This document shows positions 35,575-46,033 of a stretch of 64,000 nt of DNA, piece by piece; the first letter of the stretch is position 1, and each line of letters begins with the position of its first letter. The notes below the pieces were generated by a model that had not been told where the DNA came from, did not search any database, and saw only the letters and a list, made by a program, of their open reading frames with translations. Position numbers and translations under genes: made by a program. Source of the stretch: Serratia bockelmannii (lineage in GTDB: Bacteria > Pseudomonadota > Gammaproteobacteria > Enterobacterales > Enterobacteriaceae); assembly GCF_008011855.1 (NCBI RefSeq), contig NZ_VOUX01000003.1, positions 248,001 through 312,000 of the forward strand, read 5' to 3'.

Positions 35575-36651
35575 TTACTTTCTGCGGTAGCTCTTCTGCG
35601 CGGTATTTACTTTCACCAGATAGCGGCGCGACTCGGCGGCCGGGTGCTTGGTGGTCAGCGTTTGGTACACGTCGCCCGGCTGCATGCCGTTGATGATGCC
35701 CACCGCACGCGTTCTGTCGCTGGAGAACACCCGCAGCACGCTGCCTGCGCCGCCGTTGTAAGCGGTGATCACCGCATAGCGGCGCGAGGTCGGGTTCTGA
35801 ATGCCGCCCAGGTAGTTGTTCTGCAGGATAGCCAGATAGGCGGTGCCGGTGTCGATGTTGTTCTCCGGATCGAACAGGTAGCTGCGGCTCGGGGTGCCCC
35901 ATTTGCCGCGCATCTGGAACACATCCTTACCGGCGGTGTGCTGCACCACCTGCATCAGGCCCAGCGCGTCCGAACCGCTCACCGCATACGGGTTGAAGCT
36001 CGATTCGGTCTGCATGATAGCCAGGATCAGCGACTCGTCCACGCCGTATTTTTCCGACGCCTTGCGCACCATCGGCAGGTATTTGTGCGCACGTTTGTCC
36101 AGGTGGTTCGGCACCAGCTGGATGGTGACCGAGTAGATCACGTGCAGGCCGGAGGTGCGTTTTTGCAGCTTGGTCTGCAGCAGGTAATCGGCGAAGTGCG
36201 CCGCGCGCCATTCCCAGCGGATCGGCGCGCCCTTGTTATCCAGCACCTGGCCGTACAGGAACGGCTCTTTGCTGATCTGGATATCGTTGGCGTCGGAATA
36301 GAGGTCGATCGAACCCGGATCATCACCCATCAGCAGCGTGCTGATGATCGCCTGGCGCAGGTGCGCAGCCGGATCGGTGGTGGCGATGGTCTCGATGGTA
36401 ATGGCGCCGGTGTCGAAGTTGATGTGGCTGCGGGTTTGGTATTGGTCGGTATATTTAACGTAGTCTTTCGGCCCGGCGATCAGAACTTCATTCAGACCCC
36501 AGATGTTCTCGATGTTGTGGGCAAATTGGCCCATCAGAATGTCGAAGCCGTTGGTATCTTTGATCCAGGCTTCGTTGATTTCTTCACTTTTTTTGCCGGA
36601 ACAGGAGATCAGCAAAGGCGCTATTACGAGCAAAGCTAAAATTTTCTTCAT
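35575..36651 (-). CDS. mltC: Membrane-bound lytic murein transglycosylase C
   Basis: 358-residue outer-membrane lipoprotein that cleaves peptidoglycan with formation of 1,6-anhydro-muramic acid. Signal peptide with lipobox LLISC (Cys17). A DUF3393-type N-terminal domain precedes the SLT domain with the catalytic Glu in [11 protein letters not shown] and the [10 protein letters not shown] signature. Last gene of mutY-yggX-mltC, the same order as in E. coli, though nupG, which follows mltC there, is absent here. Confidence 0.95.
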   Translation of the reverse strand: MKKILALLVIAPLLISCSGKKSEEINEAWIKDTNGFDILMGQFAHNIENIWGLNEVLIAGPKDYVKYTDQYQTRSHINFDTGAITIETIATTDPAAHLRQAIISTLLMGDDPGSIDLYSDANDIQISKEPFLYGQVLDNKGAPIRWEWRAAHFADYLLQTKLQKRTSGLHVIYSVTIQLVPNHLDKRAHKYLPMVRKASEKYGVDESLILAIMQTESSFNPYAVSGSDALGLMQVVQHTAGKDVFQMRGKWGTPSRSYLFDPENNIDTGTAYLAILQNNYLGGIQNPTSRRYAVITAYNGGAGSVLRVFSSDRTRAVGIINGMQPGDVYQTLTTKHPAAESRRYLVKVNTAQKSYRRK

Positions 36652-36714
36652 CTTAAAGCCGTTTGGAAGAAGTATAAGAGGATTGAAGCGGGCCAGCGCC
36701 TGGCCCCAACAGCA

Positions 36715-36987
36715 TTATTCGCTCGGCGGCGTATAGCCTTCGATGTGTACGTCGTGCCCTTCGAACAGGAACTTGATCATTTCCTCTTCCAGCAGCTTGC
36801 GGTCATCCACGTTCATCATGTTCAGCTTCTTCTCGTTGATCAGCATGGTCTGCTTCTTCATCCACTCGCCCCAGGCTTCCTTGGAGATCTCGTTGTAGAT
36901 GCGCTTGCCGACGTCGCCGGGATAAAGCTGGAAGTCCTGGCCTTCGGCGTCGCGCTGCAGGAAAGTACAAAAAATGGTGCGGCTCAT
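36715..36987 (-). CDS. yggX: Probable Fe(II)-trafficking protein YggX
   Basis: 90 residues, full length. [20 protein letters not shown] contains conserved Cys7, which in Salmonella and E. coli protects Fe-S clusters from oxidation. Its start overlaps the mutY stop by 4 nt, coupling it to an Fe-S enzyme. Confidence 0.95.
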   Translation of the reverse strand: MSRTIFCTFLQRDAEGQDFQLYPGDVGKRIYNEISKEAWGEWMKKQTMLINEKKLNMMNVDDRKLLEEEMIKFLFEGHDVHIEGYTPPSE

Positions 36988-38081
36988 GCTAATTCCTCAT
37001 CGATGGCGCTATCGCCATATAAGTTTTGTTGGATCGGGGGCTGCTTCGCCAGCTGTTGCAACAGGCGATCTACCGGCGCTGCCAGCCCGACCGACGGCGG
37101 CTGCGCTAAGTTATACCAGAGACCCGCGCCCTCATCCATGCCGCTGCCCGCCGCGTCGAGCGACAGCCACATCGGCACAATATCGAGATGGAAATGGCTG
37201 AACGTGTGGCGAAACGCGGTCAGCTGTTCCAGGCGCTTGCCTTTCAGACCGCGCTGCTGCAGCCAGAGTTCCAAATCCACGCGCGCGCTGAACTGCGGGA
37301 AGCAGAACAGGCCGCCCCACAGGCCCACCGCCGGGCGCTGTTCCAACCACACGCGGTCACCGTGCTGCAGCAATAAGAAGTAGGCGGTTTTTTCCGGCAG
37401 GGTCTGCTTGGGTTTCTTGCCGGGGTAGTTGACCCAGCTGTGATTGGCGTAAGACAGGCAGCCGACGTTGAGCGGGCAGAGTTCACACTTGGGCTTGGAG
37501 CGGGTGCAGACCATGGCGCCCAGATCCATCATCGCCTGGTTGAACTGGCCGACGCCCTGGGCCGGGGTGACTTCTTCGCTGATTTTCCACAGCCGGTTTT
37601 CGACCTCTTTCTTGCCCGGCCAGCCTTCCACCGCGTAGCAGCGGGCCAGCACGCGCTTCACGTTGCCGTCGAGGATCGGATAGTGTTGGCCCAGCGCCAA
37701 CGACAGCACCGCGCCGGCGGTAGAGCGGCCAACGCCCGGCAAATCGGCGATTTCTGCGAAGGTTGTCGGGAACTCGCCGCCGTGCTGTGCGACAATGGTC
37801 TGCGCAGCCTTGTGCAGGTTACGGGCGCGGGCGTAATAGCCGAGACCGGTCCACAGATGCAGCACTTCGTCCAGCGGGGCCTCCGCCAGCGCGCGCACGT
37901 TAGGAAAACGGGCCATAAAGCGCTGAAAATAAGGAATGACGGTGGCAACCTGGGTCTGTTGCAACATCACCTCGGAGAGCCATACTTGATAGGCAGTTTT
38001 TTCCAGCTGCCACGGCAGAGTCTTGCGACCGTAGCGCTGATACCAGTCAAGCACCACCTGTGCGAATTGTTGTGCTTGCAT
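36984..38081 (-). CDS. mutY: Adenine DNA glycosylase MutY
   Basis: Removes A mispaired with 8-oxoguanine. 365 residues from ATG 38081, which matches the E. coli start MQASQF; the frame extends to 38192 without similarity. HhH-GPD domain with [11 protein letters not shown], catalytic Asp in [10 protein letters not shown] region, [4Fe-4S] cluster C-X6-C-X2-C-X5-C ([17 protein letters not shown]), and a C-terminal Nudix-like domain that reads 8-oxoG. ATG 38084 is an alternative start. Divergent from trmB. Confidence 0.96.
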   Translation of the reverse strand: MQAQQFAQVVLDWYQRYGRKTLPWQLEKTAYQVWLSEVMLQQTQVATVIPYFQRFMARFPNVRALAEAPLDEVLHLWTGLGYYARARNLHKAAQTIVAQHGGEFPTTFAEIADLPGVGRSTAGAVLSLALGQHYPILDGNVKRVLARCYAVEGWPGKKEVENRLWKISEEVTPAQGVGQFNQAMMDLGAMVCTRSKPKCELCPLNVGCLSYANHSWVNYPGKKPKQTLPEKTAYFLLLQHGDRVWLEQRPAVGLWGGLFCFPQFSARVDLELWLQQRGLKGKRLEQLTAFRHTFSHFHLDIVPMWLSLDAAGSGMDEGAGLWYNLAQPPSVGLAAPVDRLLQQLAKQPPIQQNLYGDSAIDEELA

Positions 38082-38261
38082 CATGGGCAGCGTCGTTATC
38101 CGGCAGAAAATGAAGCGAGATTGCAGCATAGAGTCATGGTGCTGTAAACCGGAACTTTCCGACGCCGCACGGCGGGTACAGAAGATGAACACTTGCTAAA
38201 CCAATGTATCTTTGCATAATGCGCGTTTCCCTAATTGGCAGCCAAACAGACAGAAAGCACT

Positions 38262-38981
38262 ATGATTAATGACGTCATCTCCCCGGAATTTGATGAGAAC
38301 GGCCGCGCGATGCGCCGTATCCGCAGTTTTGTTCGCCGCCAGGGGCGGCTGACCAAAGGCCAGCAGCACGCGCTGGAGAACTATTGGCCGGTGATGGGCG
38401 TGGAGTATCAGACTGACGCTGTCGATCTCACCGCGCTGTTTGGCCGCGAAGCGCCGACGGTGCTGGAGATCGGTTTTGGCATGGGCGCCTCGCTGGTGAC
38501 CATGGCGGGTAACAACCCGCAGCAGAACTTTTTAGGGATCGAAGTGCACTCGCCGGGCGTGGGCGCCTGCCTGGCCGACGCCCACGAGGCGAAGCTGAGC
38601 AACCTGCGCGTGATGTGCCACGATGCGGTTGAAGTGCTGGAAAACATGATCCCGGACGGCTCGCTGGACATGGTGCAGCTGTTCTTCCCCGATCCGTGGC
38701 ACAAGGCGCGCCACAACAAGCGCCGCATCGTGCAAACGCCGTTTGTCGAACTGGTGCTGCGCAAGCTGAAGACCGGCGGCGTCTTCCACATGGCCACCGA
38801 TTGGCAACCTTATGCGGAACATATGTTAGAGGTTATGAACGGAGTCGCAGGCTACCGTAATCTTTCCAGCGATAATGATTACGTGCCGCGTCCGGATTCG
38901 CGCCCACTGACGAAATTTGAATTACGCGGCCAGCGCCTGGGACATGGCGTTTGGGACTTGATGTTTGAGAGGAAAGAATAA
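38262..38981 (+). CDS. trmB: tRNA (guanine-N7-)-methyltransferase
   Basis: Makes m7G46 in tRNA. 239 residues from ATG 38262; the frame extends to 38235 but E. coli TrmB starts at the same residue ([15 protein letters not shown]). Rossmann SAM site [15 protein letters not shown] and catalytic-site motif [15 protein letters not shown]. Its stop overlaps the yggL start (TAATG), giving a two-gene unit divergent from mutY. Confidence 0.96.
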   Translation: MINDVISPEFDENGRAMRRIRSFVRRQGRLTKGQQHALENYWPVMGVEYQTDAVDLTALFGREAPTVLEIGFGMGASLVTMAGNNPQQNFLGIEVHSPGVGACLADAHEAKLSNLRVMCHDAVEVLENMIPDGSLDMVQLFFPDPWHKARHNKRRIVQTPFVELVLRKLKTGGVFHMATDWQPYAEHMLEVMNGVAGYRNLSSDNDYVPRPDSRPLTKFELRGQRLGHGVWDLMFERKE

Positions 38982-39307
38982 TGGCTAAGAACCGCAGTCG
39001 TCGTTTACGTAAAAAGTTGCACATTGAAGAATTTCAGGAGCTGGGTTTCTCCGTAGCCTGGCGCTTCGCCGAAGGCACGTCGGTGGAAGACATCGACAGC
39101 ACGCTGGATACCTTCATCGATGAAGTGATCGAGCCGAACGGCCTGGCGTTTGACGGCAGCGGCTACCTGCAGTGGGAAGGTCTGATCTGCCTGCAGAAGA
39201 TCGGCCACTGCACCGACGAGCAGCGCGAGCTGGTGAAAAACTGGCTGGAAGCGCGCAAACTGACCGACGTTAAGGTCAGCGATCTGTTCGATATCTGGTG
39301 GGATTGA
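38981..39307 (+). CDS. yggL: YggL family protein (DUF469)
   Basis: 108 residues, full length, colinear with E. coli YggL ([23 protein letters not shown]). A basic N terminus precedes an acidic domain. It has been linked to the ribosome in E. coli work but its role is unsettled. Coupled to trmB by a 1-nt overlap. Confidence 0.93.
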   Translation: MAKNRSRRLRKKLHIEEFQELGFSVAWRFAEGTSVEDIDSTLDTFIDEVIEPNGLAFDGSGYLQWEGLICLQKIGHCTDEQRELVKNWLEARKLTDVKVSDLFDIWWD

Positions 39308-39349
39308 TCGCGCTTGCCCGATGAGCGCGGCTTCGCGCCGCTTATTTCC

Positions 39350-39545
39350 CCCTAAATAATTGGATTTGCATCACGGCGGCAAGAGTGTGAGTCCCCAGGA
39401 GCTTACTTCAGTAAGTGACTGGGGTGAAAAATCTGCCGGGAGCAGATTTAAACGCTGCTTGCAGCGGCCCCGAAGGGGTGAGGCCCACGGATGGGCCGAG
39501 TAACTGCGCAGCCAACACAGATGCGGATTCAAGTATGACGGGGAT
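39350..39545. repeat. Intergenic repeat element of Serratia/Yersinia type
   Basis: Sequence with internal palindrome CCCCAG-TTACT/AGTAA-CTGGGG (39396-39424) and sections such as CAGCCAACACAGATGC and AAGTATGACGGGGAT that recur in many intergenic sites of Serratia and Yersinia genomes, from memory. A second hairpin-rich part (39434-39505) is inserted in the middle. Only one copy is in the window, so the repeat nature rests on recollection. Confidence 0.5.
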
Positions 39546-39587
39546 GGATTTAAGGTGCCTTAACGGCGCCTTTGTTTTGCCCGGAGT

Positions 39588-40520
39588 GTGACCGAGGTGG
39601 TAACAACATTGGATAACGCGTTGCTGGAAGAGATCCTGCAACAGGTGCGCCCGCTGATTGGCCAGGGAAAAGTGGCCGACTACATCCCGGCGTTGGCGGA
39701 AGTGCCCGCCGATCGGCTGGCGATCGCCGTGTGTACGGTGGATGGCGAACTGTTCCAGGCCGGCGACGCCGCGGAGCGCTTCTCCATCCAGTCGATCTCC
39801 AAAGTGCTGAGCCTGACGCTGGCGCTGACGCGCTATCAGGAGCATGAGATCTGGCGGCGCGTCGGCAAAGAGCCTTCTGGCCTGCCGTTCAATTCGCTGC
39901 TGCAGCTGGAGATGGAGCAGGGCAAACCGCGCAATCCGTTTATCAACCCCGGCGCGCTGGTGGTGTGCGACATGCTGCAAACCCGGCTCAGCGCCCCCAA
40001 ACAGCGCATGCTGGAGGTGGTGCGTCAGTTGGCCGGTGAAGACGACCTGGCCTATGACCTGCGGGTGGCGCGCTCCGAGTTCGAACACTCCGATCGCAAT
40101 GCGGCCATCGCCTATCTGATGAAGTCGTTCGGCAACTTCGAGAACGATGTGATTACCGTGCTGCAAACCTATTTCCACTACTGCGCGCTGCGCATGAGCT
40201 GCGTGGAGCTGGCGCGCAGCTTCGTCTATCTGGCCAATCACGGCCGCGATCTCAGCGGCGAGGCGGTGATCAGCCCGCTGCAGGCCCGGCAGATCAACGC
40301 CCTGATGATGACCAGCGGCATGTACGACGGCGCCGGCGAATTCGCCTATCGGGTGGGGATGCCGGGCAAGTCCGGCGTGGGCGGCGGCATCGTGGCCATC
40401 GTGCCGGGCGAGCTGTCGATCGTCGTCTGGTCGCCGGAGCTGGATGCCTCCGGCAACTCACTGGCGGGAACTGCGGCGCTGGAACTGTTGTCTCAACGTA
40501 TCGGTCGTTCGATTTTTTAA
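39588..40520 (+). CDS. glsB: Glutaminase
   Basis: Serine-dependent glutaminase that deamidates glutamine to glutamate. About 310 residues, colinear with E. coli YneH/GlsB. Catalytic Ser-Lys in [28 protein letters not shown] and [15 protein letters not shown] are conserved. No ATG is available at the N terminus: GTG 39588, GTG 39597 (GGAG 10 nt upstream) or TTG 39609 are the options, and the E. coli alignment favours the last two. E. coli yneH is elsewhere in the genome, so this location is unusual relative to E. coli. Confidence 0.92.
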   Translation: MTEVVTTLDNALLEEILQQVRPLIGQGKVADYIPALAEVPADRLAIAVCTVDGELFQAGDAAERFSIQSISKVLSLTLALTRYQEHEIWRRVGKEPSGLPFNSLLQLEMEQGKPRNPFINPGALVVCDMLQTRLSAPKQRMLEVVRQLAGEDDLAYDLRVARSEFEHSDRNAAIAYLMKSFGNFENDVITVLQTYFHYCALRMSCVELARSFVYLANHGRDLSGEAVISPLQARQINALMMTSGMYDGAGEFAYRVGMPGKSGVGGGIVAIVPGELSIVVWSPELDASGNSLAGTAALELLSQRIGRSIF

Positions 40521-40550
40521 TCCCAATCTGGATGGGAGTCAGGAGAAGCT

Positions 40551-41273
40551 ATGTTGAAGAAAACCGGGTTAGCCTTACTGCTGCTGGCGGCGACTGCCGC
40601 ACAGGCCCACGCTGAGTACCAATGCAGCGTTAAACCCCAGGATGATGTGATCATCAGCCCGCAGAGCGTGCAGGTGAAAGGCGCCAGTGGCGACCTGCAA
40701 ATATCGCCGGATGGCGACGTGATCCGCAACGGCCAGGCGCTAAGCTTGAACGACAGCCAGCGGCAGAAAGCCTTCAGTTACCAGAGCGCCTTGCGCAAGC
40801 AGCTGCCGTGGATCGACGACGGCGCGCAGAAACACCTGGAGAAAGCCCGCTCGGCGCTGGATAAGGTGATCGTTAAAGAGCTGGGCAGCAACAGTAACGT
40901 GCGCAACCGGCTGACCACCCTGAATGGCCAACTGAAACAGCAGATGAACCGCATCATCGAACACCGCAGCGACGGTCTGACCTTCCACCACCAGGCGATT
41001 GACCAGGTGGAACAGGACGGCCGCAACATCGTGCAGCAGAGCATGGGCGGGGTGCTGCAGGACAGCCTGAACGAGATGGGCGTCAAACAGGCCGCCAACA
41101 GCGGCGGCAACCCGCTGCAGGCGATCATGGGCAACCTGGGCGGCTTGCAGAAGGCGATCCAGAACGAATGGAACAACCAGGAGCAGGACTTCCAGAACTT
41201 CGGCCACGATGTGTGCAACCGCGTCACCGCACTGGAAACCCAGCGCAAGGATCTGCTCAAGGCGTTGAAGTGA
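40551..41273 (+). CDS. yggN: YggN family periplasmic protein (DUF2884)
   Basis: 240 residues with a cleavable signal peptide (1-21, ending AAQAHA). The mature protein is helical and rich in Gln/Asn, with a pair of cysteines near each end (VCSVKP-like CSV at 24-26 and CNR near 223). Function unknown. Follows glsB by 30 nt; in E. coli it directly follows yggL. Confidence 0.9.
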   Translation: MLKKTGLALLLLAATAAQAHAEYQCSVKPQDDVIISPQSVQVKGASGDLQISPDGDVIRNGQALSLNDSQRQKAFSYQSALRKQLPWIDDGAQKHLEKARSALDKVIVKELGSNSNVRNRLTTLNGQLKQQMNRIIEHRSDGLTFHHQAIDQVEQDGRNIVQQSMGGVLQDSLNEMGVKQAANSGGNPLQAIMGNLGGLQKAIQNEWNNQEQDFQNFGHDVCNRVTALETQRKDLLKALK

Positions 41274-41373
41274 AATAAGAATCTTCTTGGTAGATCGTTT
41301 TTTGACCTTCTGAAGCTTATCTGACAGACTGATCAAACTACGTACAGATTTATGGATGTTTACGGAGGACGCT

Positions 41374-41808
41374 ATGAGCCATACACGTTACGAAACCGAT
41401 GTTGTCGCCTGGGCAAATGAACAGGCCGCTCTTTTGCGCTCCGGAAAATTGTCTGAGATCGATATTGAAAAGATCGCCGAGGAGATTGAGGACGTGGGGA
41501 AGAGCGAGCAAAGGGAACTTGCTAGCCGGATGACGGTGCTGATTGCACATTTGCTTAAATGGAAATATCAGCCGGCCAGGCGCGGAACCAGCTGGGAAAG
41601 AACGATTAAAGCGCAGCGCAAAGAGGTGCTTTACAGCTTGAAAGAGTCGCCCAGCCTAAAAGGTAAACTGAGCGATGCCGATTGGCTGGATGTCGTCTGG
41701 TCGAAGGCCGTTGCGCTCGCCACAGCCGAAACCGGGCTGGATGTGTATCCGGAAAACGGCATCTGGGAAACTCAGCAGATTCTGTCTCAGACGTTTTACC
41801 CGGATTAA
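41374..41808 (+). CDS. DUF29 family protein
   Basis: 144 residues from ATG 41374 (GGAGG 6-10 nt upstream; an in-frame ATG at 41356 lacks one). Family features: YETDVVAWANEQAALLRSGKLSEIDIEKIAEEIEDVG then LLKWKYQP, helical throughout. DUF29 has no assigned function and is common in cyanobacteria and scattered in proteobacteria, often in mobile contexts. It occupies the place of ansB/yggM between yggN and hemW in E. coli. A terminator follows at 41821. Confidence 0.85.
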   Translation: MSHTRYETDVVAWANEQAALLRSGKLSEIDIEKIAEEIEDVGKSEQRELASRMTVLIAHLLKWKYQPARRGTSWERTIKAQRKEVLYSLKESPSLKGKLSDADWLDVVWSKAVALATAETGLDVYPENGIWETQQILSQTFYPD

Positions 41809-41814
41809 CACCAA

Positions 41815-41848
41815 TAAAAAAGCGCTGATCATTCAGCGCTTTTTTTTA
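41815..41848. terminator. Bidirectional terminator between DUF29 gene and hemW
   Basis: 8-bp stem AGCGCTGA / TCAGCGCT (41821-41828, 41833-41840), TCAT loop, A6 on the left and T8 on the right. Confidence 0.92.
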
Positions 41849-42988
41849 CTCGTCGTCCGCCAGGAACAGTTCCAGCAGCGAGTTGAGGAACAGTTTGCCC
41901 TTCTCGGTGATCTGCCAGTGCTCTGCGGTTTCCTCCAGATAACCTTTGGCCAGCGCTTCGTCCAGCTGCGGGCGAATGACGCTTTCCGCCAGCCCGGTGT
42001 AGTTGACGAAGTCGGCGCGCGGCGCGGCTTCCAGCAGGCGGAAGCGGTTCATGAAGAACTCGAACGGCCGATCCGCCGCCGCCACCTCATGCTGCTTGTC
42101 CATGTAGTCGCCGCGCATAAAGCCGCGCGGGTGCTTGGTCTTGGCGGTGCGCAGGATGCGCCCGTCGCTGAAGGTCACCTTGCCGTGCGCGCCGCAGCCG
42201 ATCCCCAGATAGTCGCCGAAGCGCCAGTAGTTGAGATTGTGCTGGCATTGGTAGCCCGGCTTGGCGTAGGCCGAGGTTTCATACTGCTGGTATCCGGCGG
42301 CGCTCAGCAGCTGGTGGCCGCGCTCGAAGATGTCCCACAGCGCGTCGTCGTCCGGCAAGACCGGCGGGCGTGAGCTGAACAGGGTGTTCGGCTCGATGGT
42401 CAGCTGATACCACGACAGGTGCGGCGGATTGAGGGCGATCGCCTGGCGCAGATCGTCCAGCGCCTCTTCCAGCGACTGATCCGGCAGGCCGTGCATCAGA
42501 TCGAGGTTGAAGCTGCGCAGGCCAAGGCCGGTCGCCAGCGTCGCCGCGCGTTTGGCTTCTTCCGGGCCGTGGATGCGCCCCAGGCGGGTCAGCTTCTCGG
42601 TGCTGAAGCTTTGCACCCCAATGGAGATGCGGTTGACGCCGGCGCGCTGGTAGCCGCTGAAGCGATCGGCTTCCACGGTGCCGGGGTTAGCCTCCATGGT
42701 GATTTCGGCGTCGTCGGCGACGCGAATGCGCGCCCGCACGCCGTCCAGCAAGGCCTGCATCGCCTCGGCGCTCAGCAGGCTGGGGGTGCCGCCGCCGATA
42801 AAGATAGTGCTGATTTCCCGGCCGCCGGCCAGCGGCAGGTCGGCATCCAGATCCGCCAACAGATGATCGACGTACTCCTGATGCGGTACGTCACCCTTCA
42901 GCGCATGGGAGTTGAAGTCGCAGTACGGGCATTTCTGCACGCACCACGGGATGTGGATGTAGAGACTCAGCGGGGGCAGTTTAAGCAT
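41846..42988 (-). CDS. hemW: Heme chaperone HemW (radical-SAM family)
   Basis: 380 residues. [4Fe-4S] radical-SAM site C-X3-C-X2-C at Cys16, Cys20, Cys23 ([11 protein letters not shown]), GGGTPSLL next to it, and a C-terminal HemN-type domain. It lacks the extra N-terminal features of HemN and is thought to deliver heme, not to oxidise coproporphyrinogen. The start overlaps the rdgB stop by 8 nt. Confidence 0.94.
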   Translation of the reverse strand: MLKLPPLSLYIHIPWCVQKCPYCDFNSHALKGDVPHQEYVDHLLADLDADLPLAGGREISTIFIGGGTPSLLSAEAMQALLDGVRARIRVADDAEITMEANPGTVEADRFSGYQRAGVNRISIGVQSFSTEKLTRLGRIHGPEEAKRAATLATGLGLRSFNLDLMHGLPDQSLEEALDDLRQAIALNPPHLSWYQLTIEPNTLFSSRPPVLPDDDALWDIFERGHQLLSAAGYQQYETSAYAKPGYQCQHNLNYWRFGDYLGIGCGAHGKVTFSDGRILRTAKTKHPRGFMRGDYMDKQHEVAAADRPFEFFMNRFRLLEAAPRADFVNYTGLAESVIRPQLDEALAKGYLEETAEHWQITEKGKLFLNSLLELFLADDE

Positions 42989-43574
42989 TGCGCATGGCTT
43001 CCAACATCAGCTTCAGCGCCTTGCCGCGGTGCGAAATCGCCCGTTTCTCGTCGCGGCTCAGCTCGGCGGCGGTGCGGCTCAGTTCCGGCACGTAGAAGAC
43101 CGGATCGTAACCGAAGCCACCTTCACCGGCGGCCTGTTCGGTGATTTCGCCGGCCCAACTGCCGTGGAACACCAGCGGCGTCGGGTCTGCCGCATGGCGC
43201 AGATAGACCAGCACGCAGTGGAATTGCGCGCCGCGCCGGCCCGGCGCCACGTCTTTCATCGCCGCCAGCAGCTTGTCGAGGTTCTGCCGATCGTCGGCGT
43301 CTTCACCGGCGTAGCGTGCGGAGTAGATGCCCGGCGCGCCGCCCAGCGCGTCGACCGCCAGACCGGAGTCGTCGGCGATCGCCGGCAGGCCGGTGACCTG
43401 TGCCGCATGGCGCGCTTTCAGAATGGCGTTTTCGATAAACGTCAGGCCGGTCTCTTCGGCGGATTCCACGCCCAGATCGGTTTGCGCGACCACGTCCAGG
43501 CCGAAATCGGCCAACAGGTCGGCAAGTTCGCGCACTTTGCCCGGGTTACCGGTGGCAAGAACGACTTTTTGCAT
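42981..43574 (-). CDS. rdgB: XTP/dITP pyrophosphatase RdgB
   Basis: Hydrolyses non-canonical purine triphosphates (dITP, XTP) to keep them out of DNA. 197 residues, full length, with the substrate site motif [13 protein letters not shown] at the start, the [13 protein letters not shown] region, [20 protein letters not shown] and a C-terminal GFGYDPVF. Part of the yggS-proC-yggT-yggU-rdgB-hemW run. Confidence 0.95.
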   Translation of the reverse strand: MQKVVLATGNPGKVRELADLLADFGLDVVAQTDLGVESAEETGLTFIENAILKARHAAQVTGLPAIADDSGLAVDALGGAPGIYSARYAGEDADDRQNLDKLLAAMKDVAPGRRGAQFHCVLVYLRHAADPTPLVFHGSWAGEITEQAAGEGGFGYDPVFYVPELSRTAAELSRDEKRAISHRGKALKLMLEAMRNA

Positions 43575-43591
43575 AATGACTACCTTGAAAA

Positions 43592-43882
43592 TTATTCGAT
43601 GAGCGCCGCGACCACGGCGGGGATCTGTTGCGGATTCACGATGCGTAACTGTTTATGCCGCCCCAGTTCGCCTTTCTCGATGGTGACGTTGCTTTTCGCC
43701 ACTTTGAACTGCTTGGCGATAAACTTGATCAAATGGGCGTTGGCTTGGCCGTCGACCGGCGGGGCGGTGATGGCGACTTTTAGTTCGTCGCCATGCAAGC
43801 CGATAATTTGGTCGCGGCTGGCTTTCGGCTGAATATATAGCCTGATCGCCAGCCCGTCCAGCACCGGAGTGACGGCACTCAC
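43592..43882 (-). CDS. yggU: YggU family protein (DUF167)
   Basis: 96 residues, full length. Conserved [41 protein letters not shown] core ([18 protein letters not shown]). Function unknown. The start overlaps the yggT stop by 4 nt. Confidence 0.93.
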   Translation of the reverse strand: MSAVTPVLDGLAIRLYIQPKASRDQIIGLHGDELKVAITAPPVDGQANAHLIKFIAKQFKVAKSNVTIEKGELGRHKQLRIVNPQQIPAVVAALIE

Positions 43883-44433
43883 AGCAGGAACCAGATCTCG
43901 CCGAACAGATCCATGCCCAGGTAGTTGATCAGATAGAGGATCAGGATCACCACCATGGCGGAAAAGTCGATACCGCCCATCGCCGGAATGATGCGACGGA
44001 TCGGCGCCATCAACGGTTCGGTCAGCTGGTACATCACGTAGTCGATCGGGCTGCGGCCCTGACTGATCCAGCTCATCAGCGCACGAATGATCATCACCCA
44101 GAAGATCAGGTAGCCGGCGGATTTCACCAGCGAGATCAGGCCAAACAGCAGGTTATAGGGGCTGAGCGACATCGCACCGCCCTGGATCAGCAGCAGCAGC
44201 GGGTACTTGATGGTCATCAGCAGGAACGCCAGCAGCAGCGAAGCGCTGTCGATAGGCCCCAGCGACGGAATGATGCGGCGCAGCGGGCCGACGATCGGCT
44301 GAGTGATCTTCACCACAAACTGCGAGAACGGGTTGTAAAAATCGGTGCGCGTCCATTGCATCCAAATGCGCAGCAACAGCACCATCACGTACAGATCAAT
44401 AACGGTCTTGACCAGGAAAGTCAGCGTTAGCAT
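43879..44433 (-). CDS. yggT: YggT family integral membrane protein
   Basis: 184 residues with two repeated YGGT units, each of two to three hydrophobic segments (LLLRIWMQW...[14 protein letters not shown] and [10 protein letters not shown]...[11 protein letters not shown]). The family is proposed to act in envelope or osmotic functions, but its role is unproven. Lies 31 nt after proC and overlaps yggU. Confidence 0.93.
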   Translation of the reverse strand: MLTLTFLVKTVIDLYVMVLLLRIWMQWTRTDFYNPFSQFVVKITQPIVGPLRRIIPSLGPIDSASLLLAFLLMTIKYPLLLLIQGGAMSLSPYNLLFGLISLVKSAGYLIFWVMIIRALMSWISQGRSPIDYVMYQLTEPLMAPIRRIIPAMGGIDFSAMVVILILYLINYLGMDLFGEIWFLL

Positions 44434-44464
44434 GAAGTGGTCCTTCTCCTTAACTCATGGTTAT

Positions 44465-45286
44465 TTAAAATAATTTTTCCATCTCTTGGGCACGAGAAAC
44501 GGCGGCCTGCATCGCTTGCGCCACGGTTTCCGGCAGTTGGCGTTCGTTGAACACCCGCAGCGCTTCGGCGGTGGTGCCGCCTTTGGAAGTCACCTGCTCG
44601 CGCAGCGTGCCCAGCGGCGTATCCGGGTTGGCTTCCACCAGCGCGGCGGCGCCGGAAGCGGCCTGCTGCACCAGATCGCGCGCGGTCTGGCTGTCGAAGC
44701 CCATGCGTTCGGCCTCTTTTTGCATCGCTTCCATAAACAGGAAGAAATAAGCCGGGGCGCTGCCCGCTGCGGCGATCACGCCGTTGATGCCATTTTCGTC
44801 ATCTACCCAGCAAACTTTACCGACCGACGCCATTAAATCGCCGGTGTAGTCGCGATCCTGTTGGCTGACCTGCTCCGGCGCGTACAGCCCGCTCATGCCC
44901 TTGCCGACCAGCGACGGGGTGTTGGGCATGATGCGCACGATGTCCAGCTGGTCGCCGAGCAGCTGATAGAAACGGCTGACCTGAATACCGGCGGCGATCG
45001 ACAGCACCAGTTTGCCGCCGAAATCGACCTGTTCGCGCAGCGGCTGACACACGTCGGCCATCATCTGCGGTTTGACCGCCAGCACCACCACCTCGGCTTC
45101 ACGCGCGCAGGCGACGTTGTCGCCGCTGCTGACGATGCCGTAGTCCGCCGCCAGCGCGTCACGGTTTTTCGCCGAAGGGGCGCAGACGCTGATGGATTTG
45201 GCCGGATAGCCGCCCGCCACCAGGCCGGCGATGATTGCACGCGCCATGTTGCCGGCGCCGATAAAGGTAATCTTGCGATGTTGCAT
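44465..45286 (-). CDS. proC: Pyrroline-5-carboxylate reductase
   Basis: Last step of proline synthesis. 273 residues from ATG 45286, which gives MQHRKITFIGAGNMARAI as in other ProC; the frame is open to 45376 inside yggS. NADPH-binding GxGxM motif (GAGNMA), the P5C signature GSAPAYFFLFMEA. In E. coli proC is not in this cluster, but the yggS-proC-yggT order is common in other proteobacteria. 19 nt after yggS. Confidence 0.95.
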   Translation of the reverse strand: MQHRKITFIGAGNMARAIIAGLVAGGYPAKSISVCAPSAKNRDALAADYGIVSSGDNVACAREAEVVVLAVKPQMMADVCQPLREQVDFGGKLVLSIAAGIQVSRFYQLLGDQLDIVRIMPNTPSLVGKGMSGLYAPEQVSQQDRDYTGDLMASVGKVCWVDDENGINGVIAAAGSAPAYFFLFMEAMQKEAERMGFDSQTARDLVQQAASGAAALVEANPDTPLGTLREQVTSKGGTTAEALRVFNERQLPETVAQAMQAAVSRAQEMEKLF

Positions 45287-45305
45287 CAAATCCCTCGTCT
45301 GTTTG

Positions 45306-46013
45306 TCAGGCCTGCGAGTAGTCGCGGGCGCCAAAAATTGCGGTGCCGATGCGCACCAGGGTGCTGCCTGCGGCAATCGCTGCCGCCATATCGTCCGTCA
45401 TGCCCATCGACAGCGTATCGGCCTGCGGATAACGCTGGCGCAGGGCGAGAAAGGCGTCGTTCATCTGGTTGAATACCGCCAACTGCCGCTGGTAATCCGC
45501 TTCCGGCGCCGGGATGGCCATCAGGCCGCGCAGCGTCAGGTTCGGCAGCGCAGCGAGCGCCTCGGCCAGCGCCGGCAGTTCGCTTAATGCAATGCCGGAT
45601 TTGCTCTGCTCATCGCTGATGTTGATTTGAATCAGCACGTTGAGCGGCGGCAGGTCGGCCGGGCGCTGATCGCTCAGGCGCTGGGCGATGCGCAGCCGAT
45701 CCACGGTATGACACCAGGCGAAATGTTCCGCCACCAGCCGACTCTTATTGGATTGCAGCGGGCCGATAAAGTGCCACACCAACTCACCGCCCTGAGGCGA
45801 CTCGGCGAAATGCCGGATCTTGTCTACCCCTTCCTGCACGTAGTTCTCGCCGAAGGCGCGCTGGCCGGCGGCGATGGCTTCTTCGATCGCCGCCACAGGT
45901 TTGGTTTTGCTGACTGCAAGCAGAGCAACTTCTTCTGGCGCCCGCGCGCAGTTTTGCGCGGCGGCCGCGATGCGGTTTCTGACATCCTGCAGGTTCTGTT
46001 GGATAGTGCTCAT
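45306..46013 (-). CDS. yggS: PLP homeostasis protein YggS
   Basis: 235-residue PLP-binding (beta/alpha)8-barrel protein without enzymatic activity, important for vitamin B6 balance. PLP Lys36 in LLAVSKTKP and the signature SMGMTDDMAAAI near the end. First gene of the minus-strand run and divergent from yggR, 20 bp apart in start codons. Confidence 0.95.
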   Translation of the reverse strand: MSTIQQNLQDVRNRIAAAAQNCARAPEEVALLAVSKTKPVAAIEEAIAAGQRAFGENYVQEGVDKIRHFAESPQGGELVWHFIGPLQSNKSRLVAEHFAWCHTVDRLRIAQRLSDQRPADLPPLNVLIQINISDEQSKSGIALSELPALAEALAALPNLTLRGLMAIPAPEADYQRQLAVFNQMNDAFLALRQRYPQADTLSMGMTDDMAAAIAAGSTLVRIGTAIFGARDYSQA

Positions 46014-46033
46014 TATTGACCCGGGAGAGTGAT

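Noticed and set aside
33308..35902. An 864-codon open frame on the minus strand across speC and beyond
   Set aside because: It is antisense to speC in a high-GC gene, has no family similarity and is rich in His/Arg/Gln as such shadows are.
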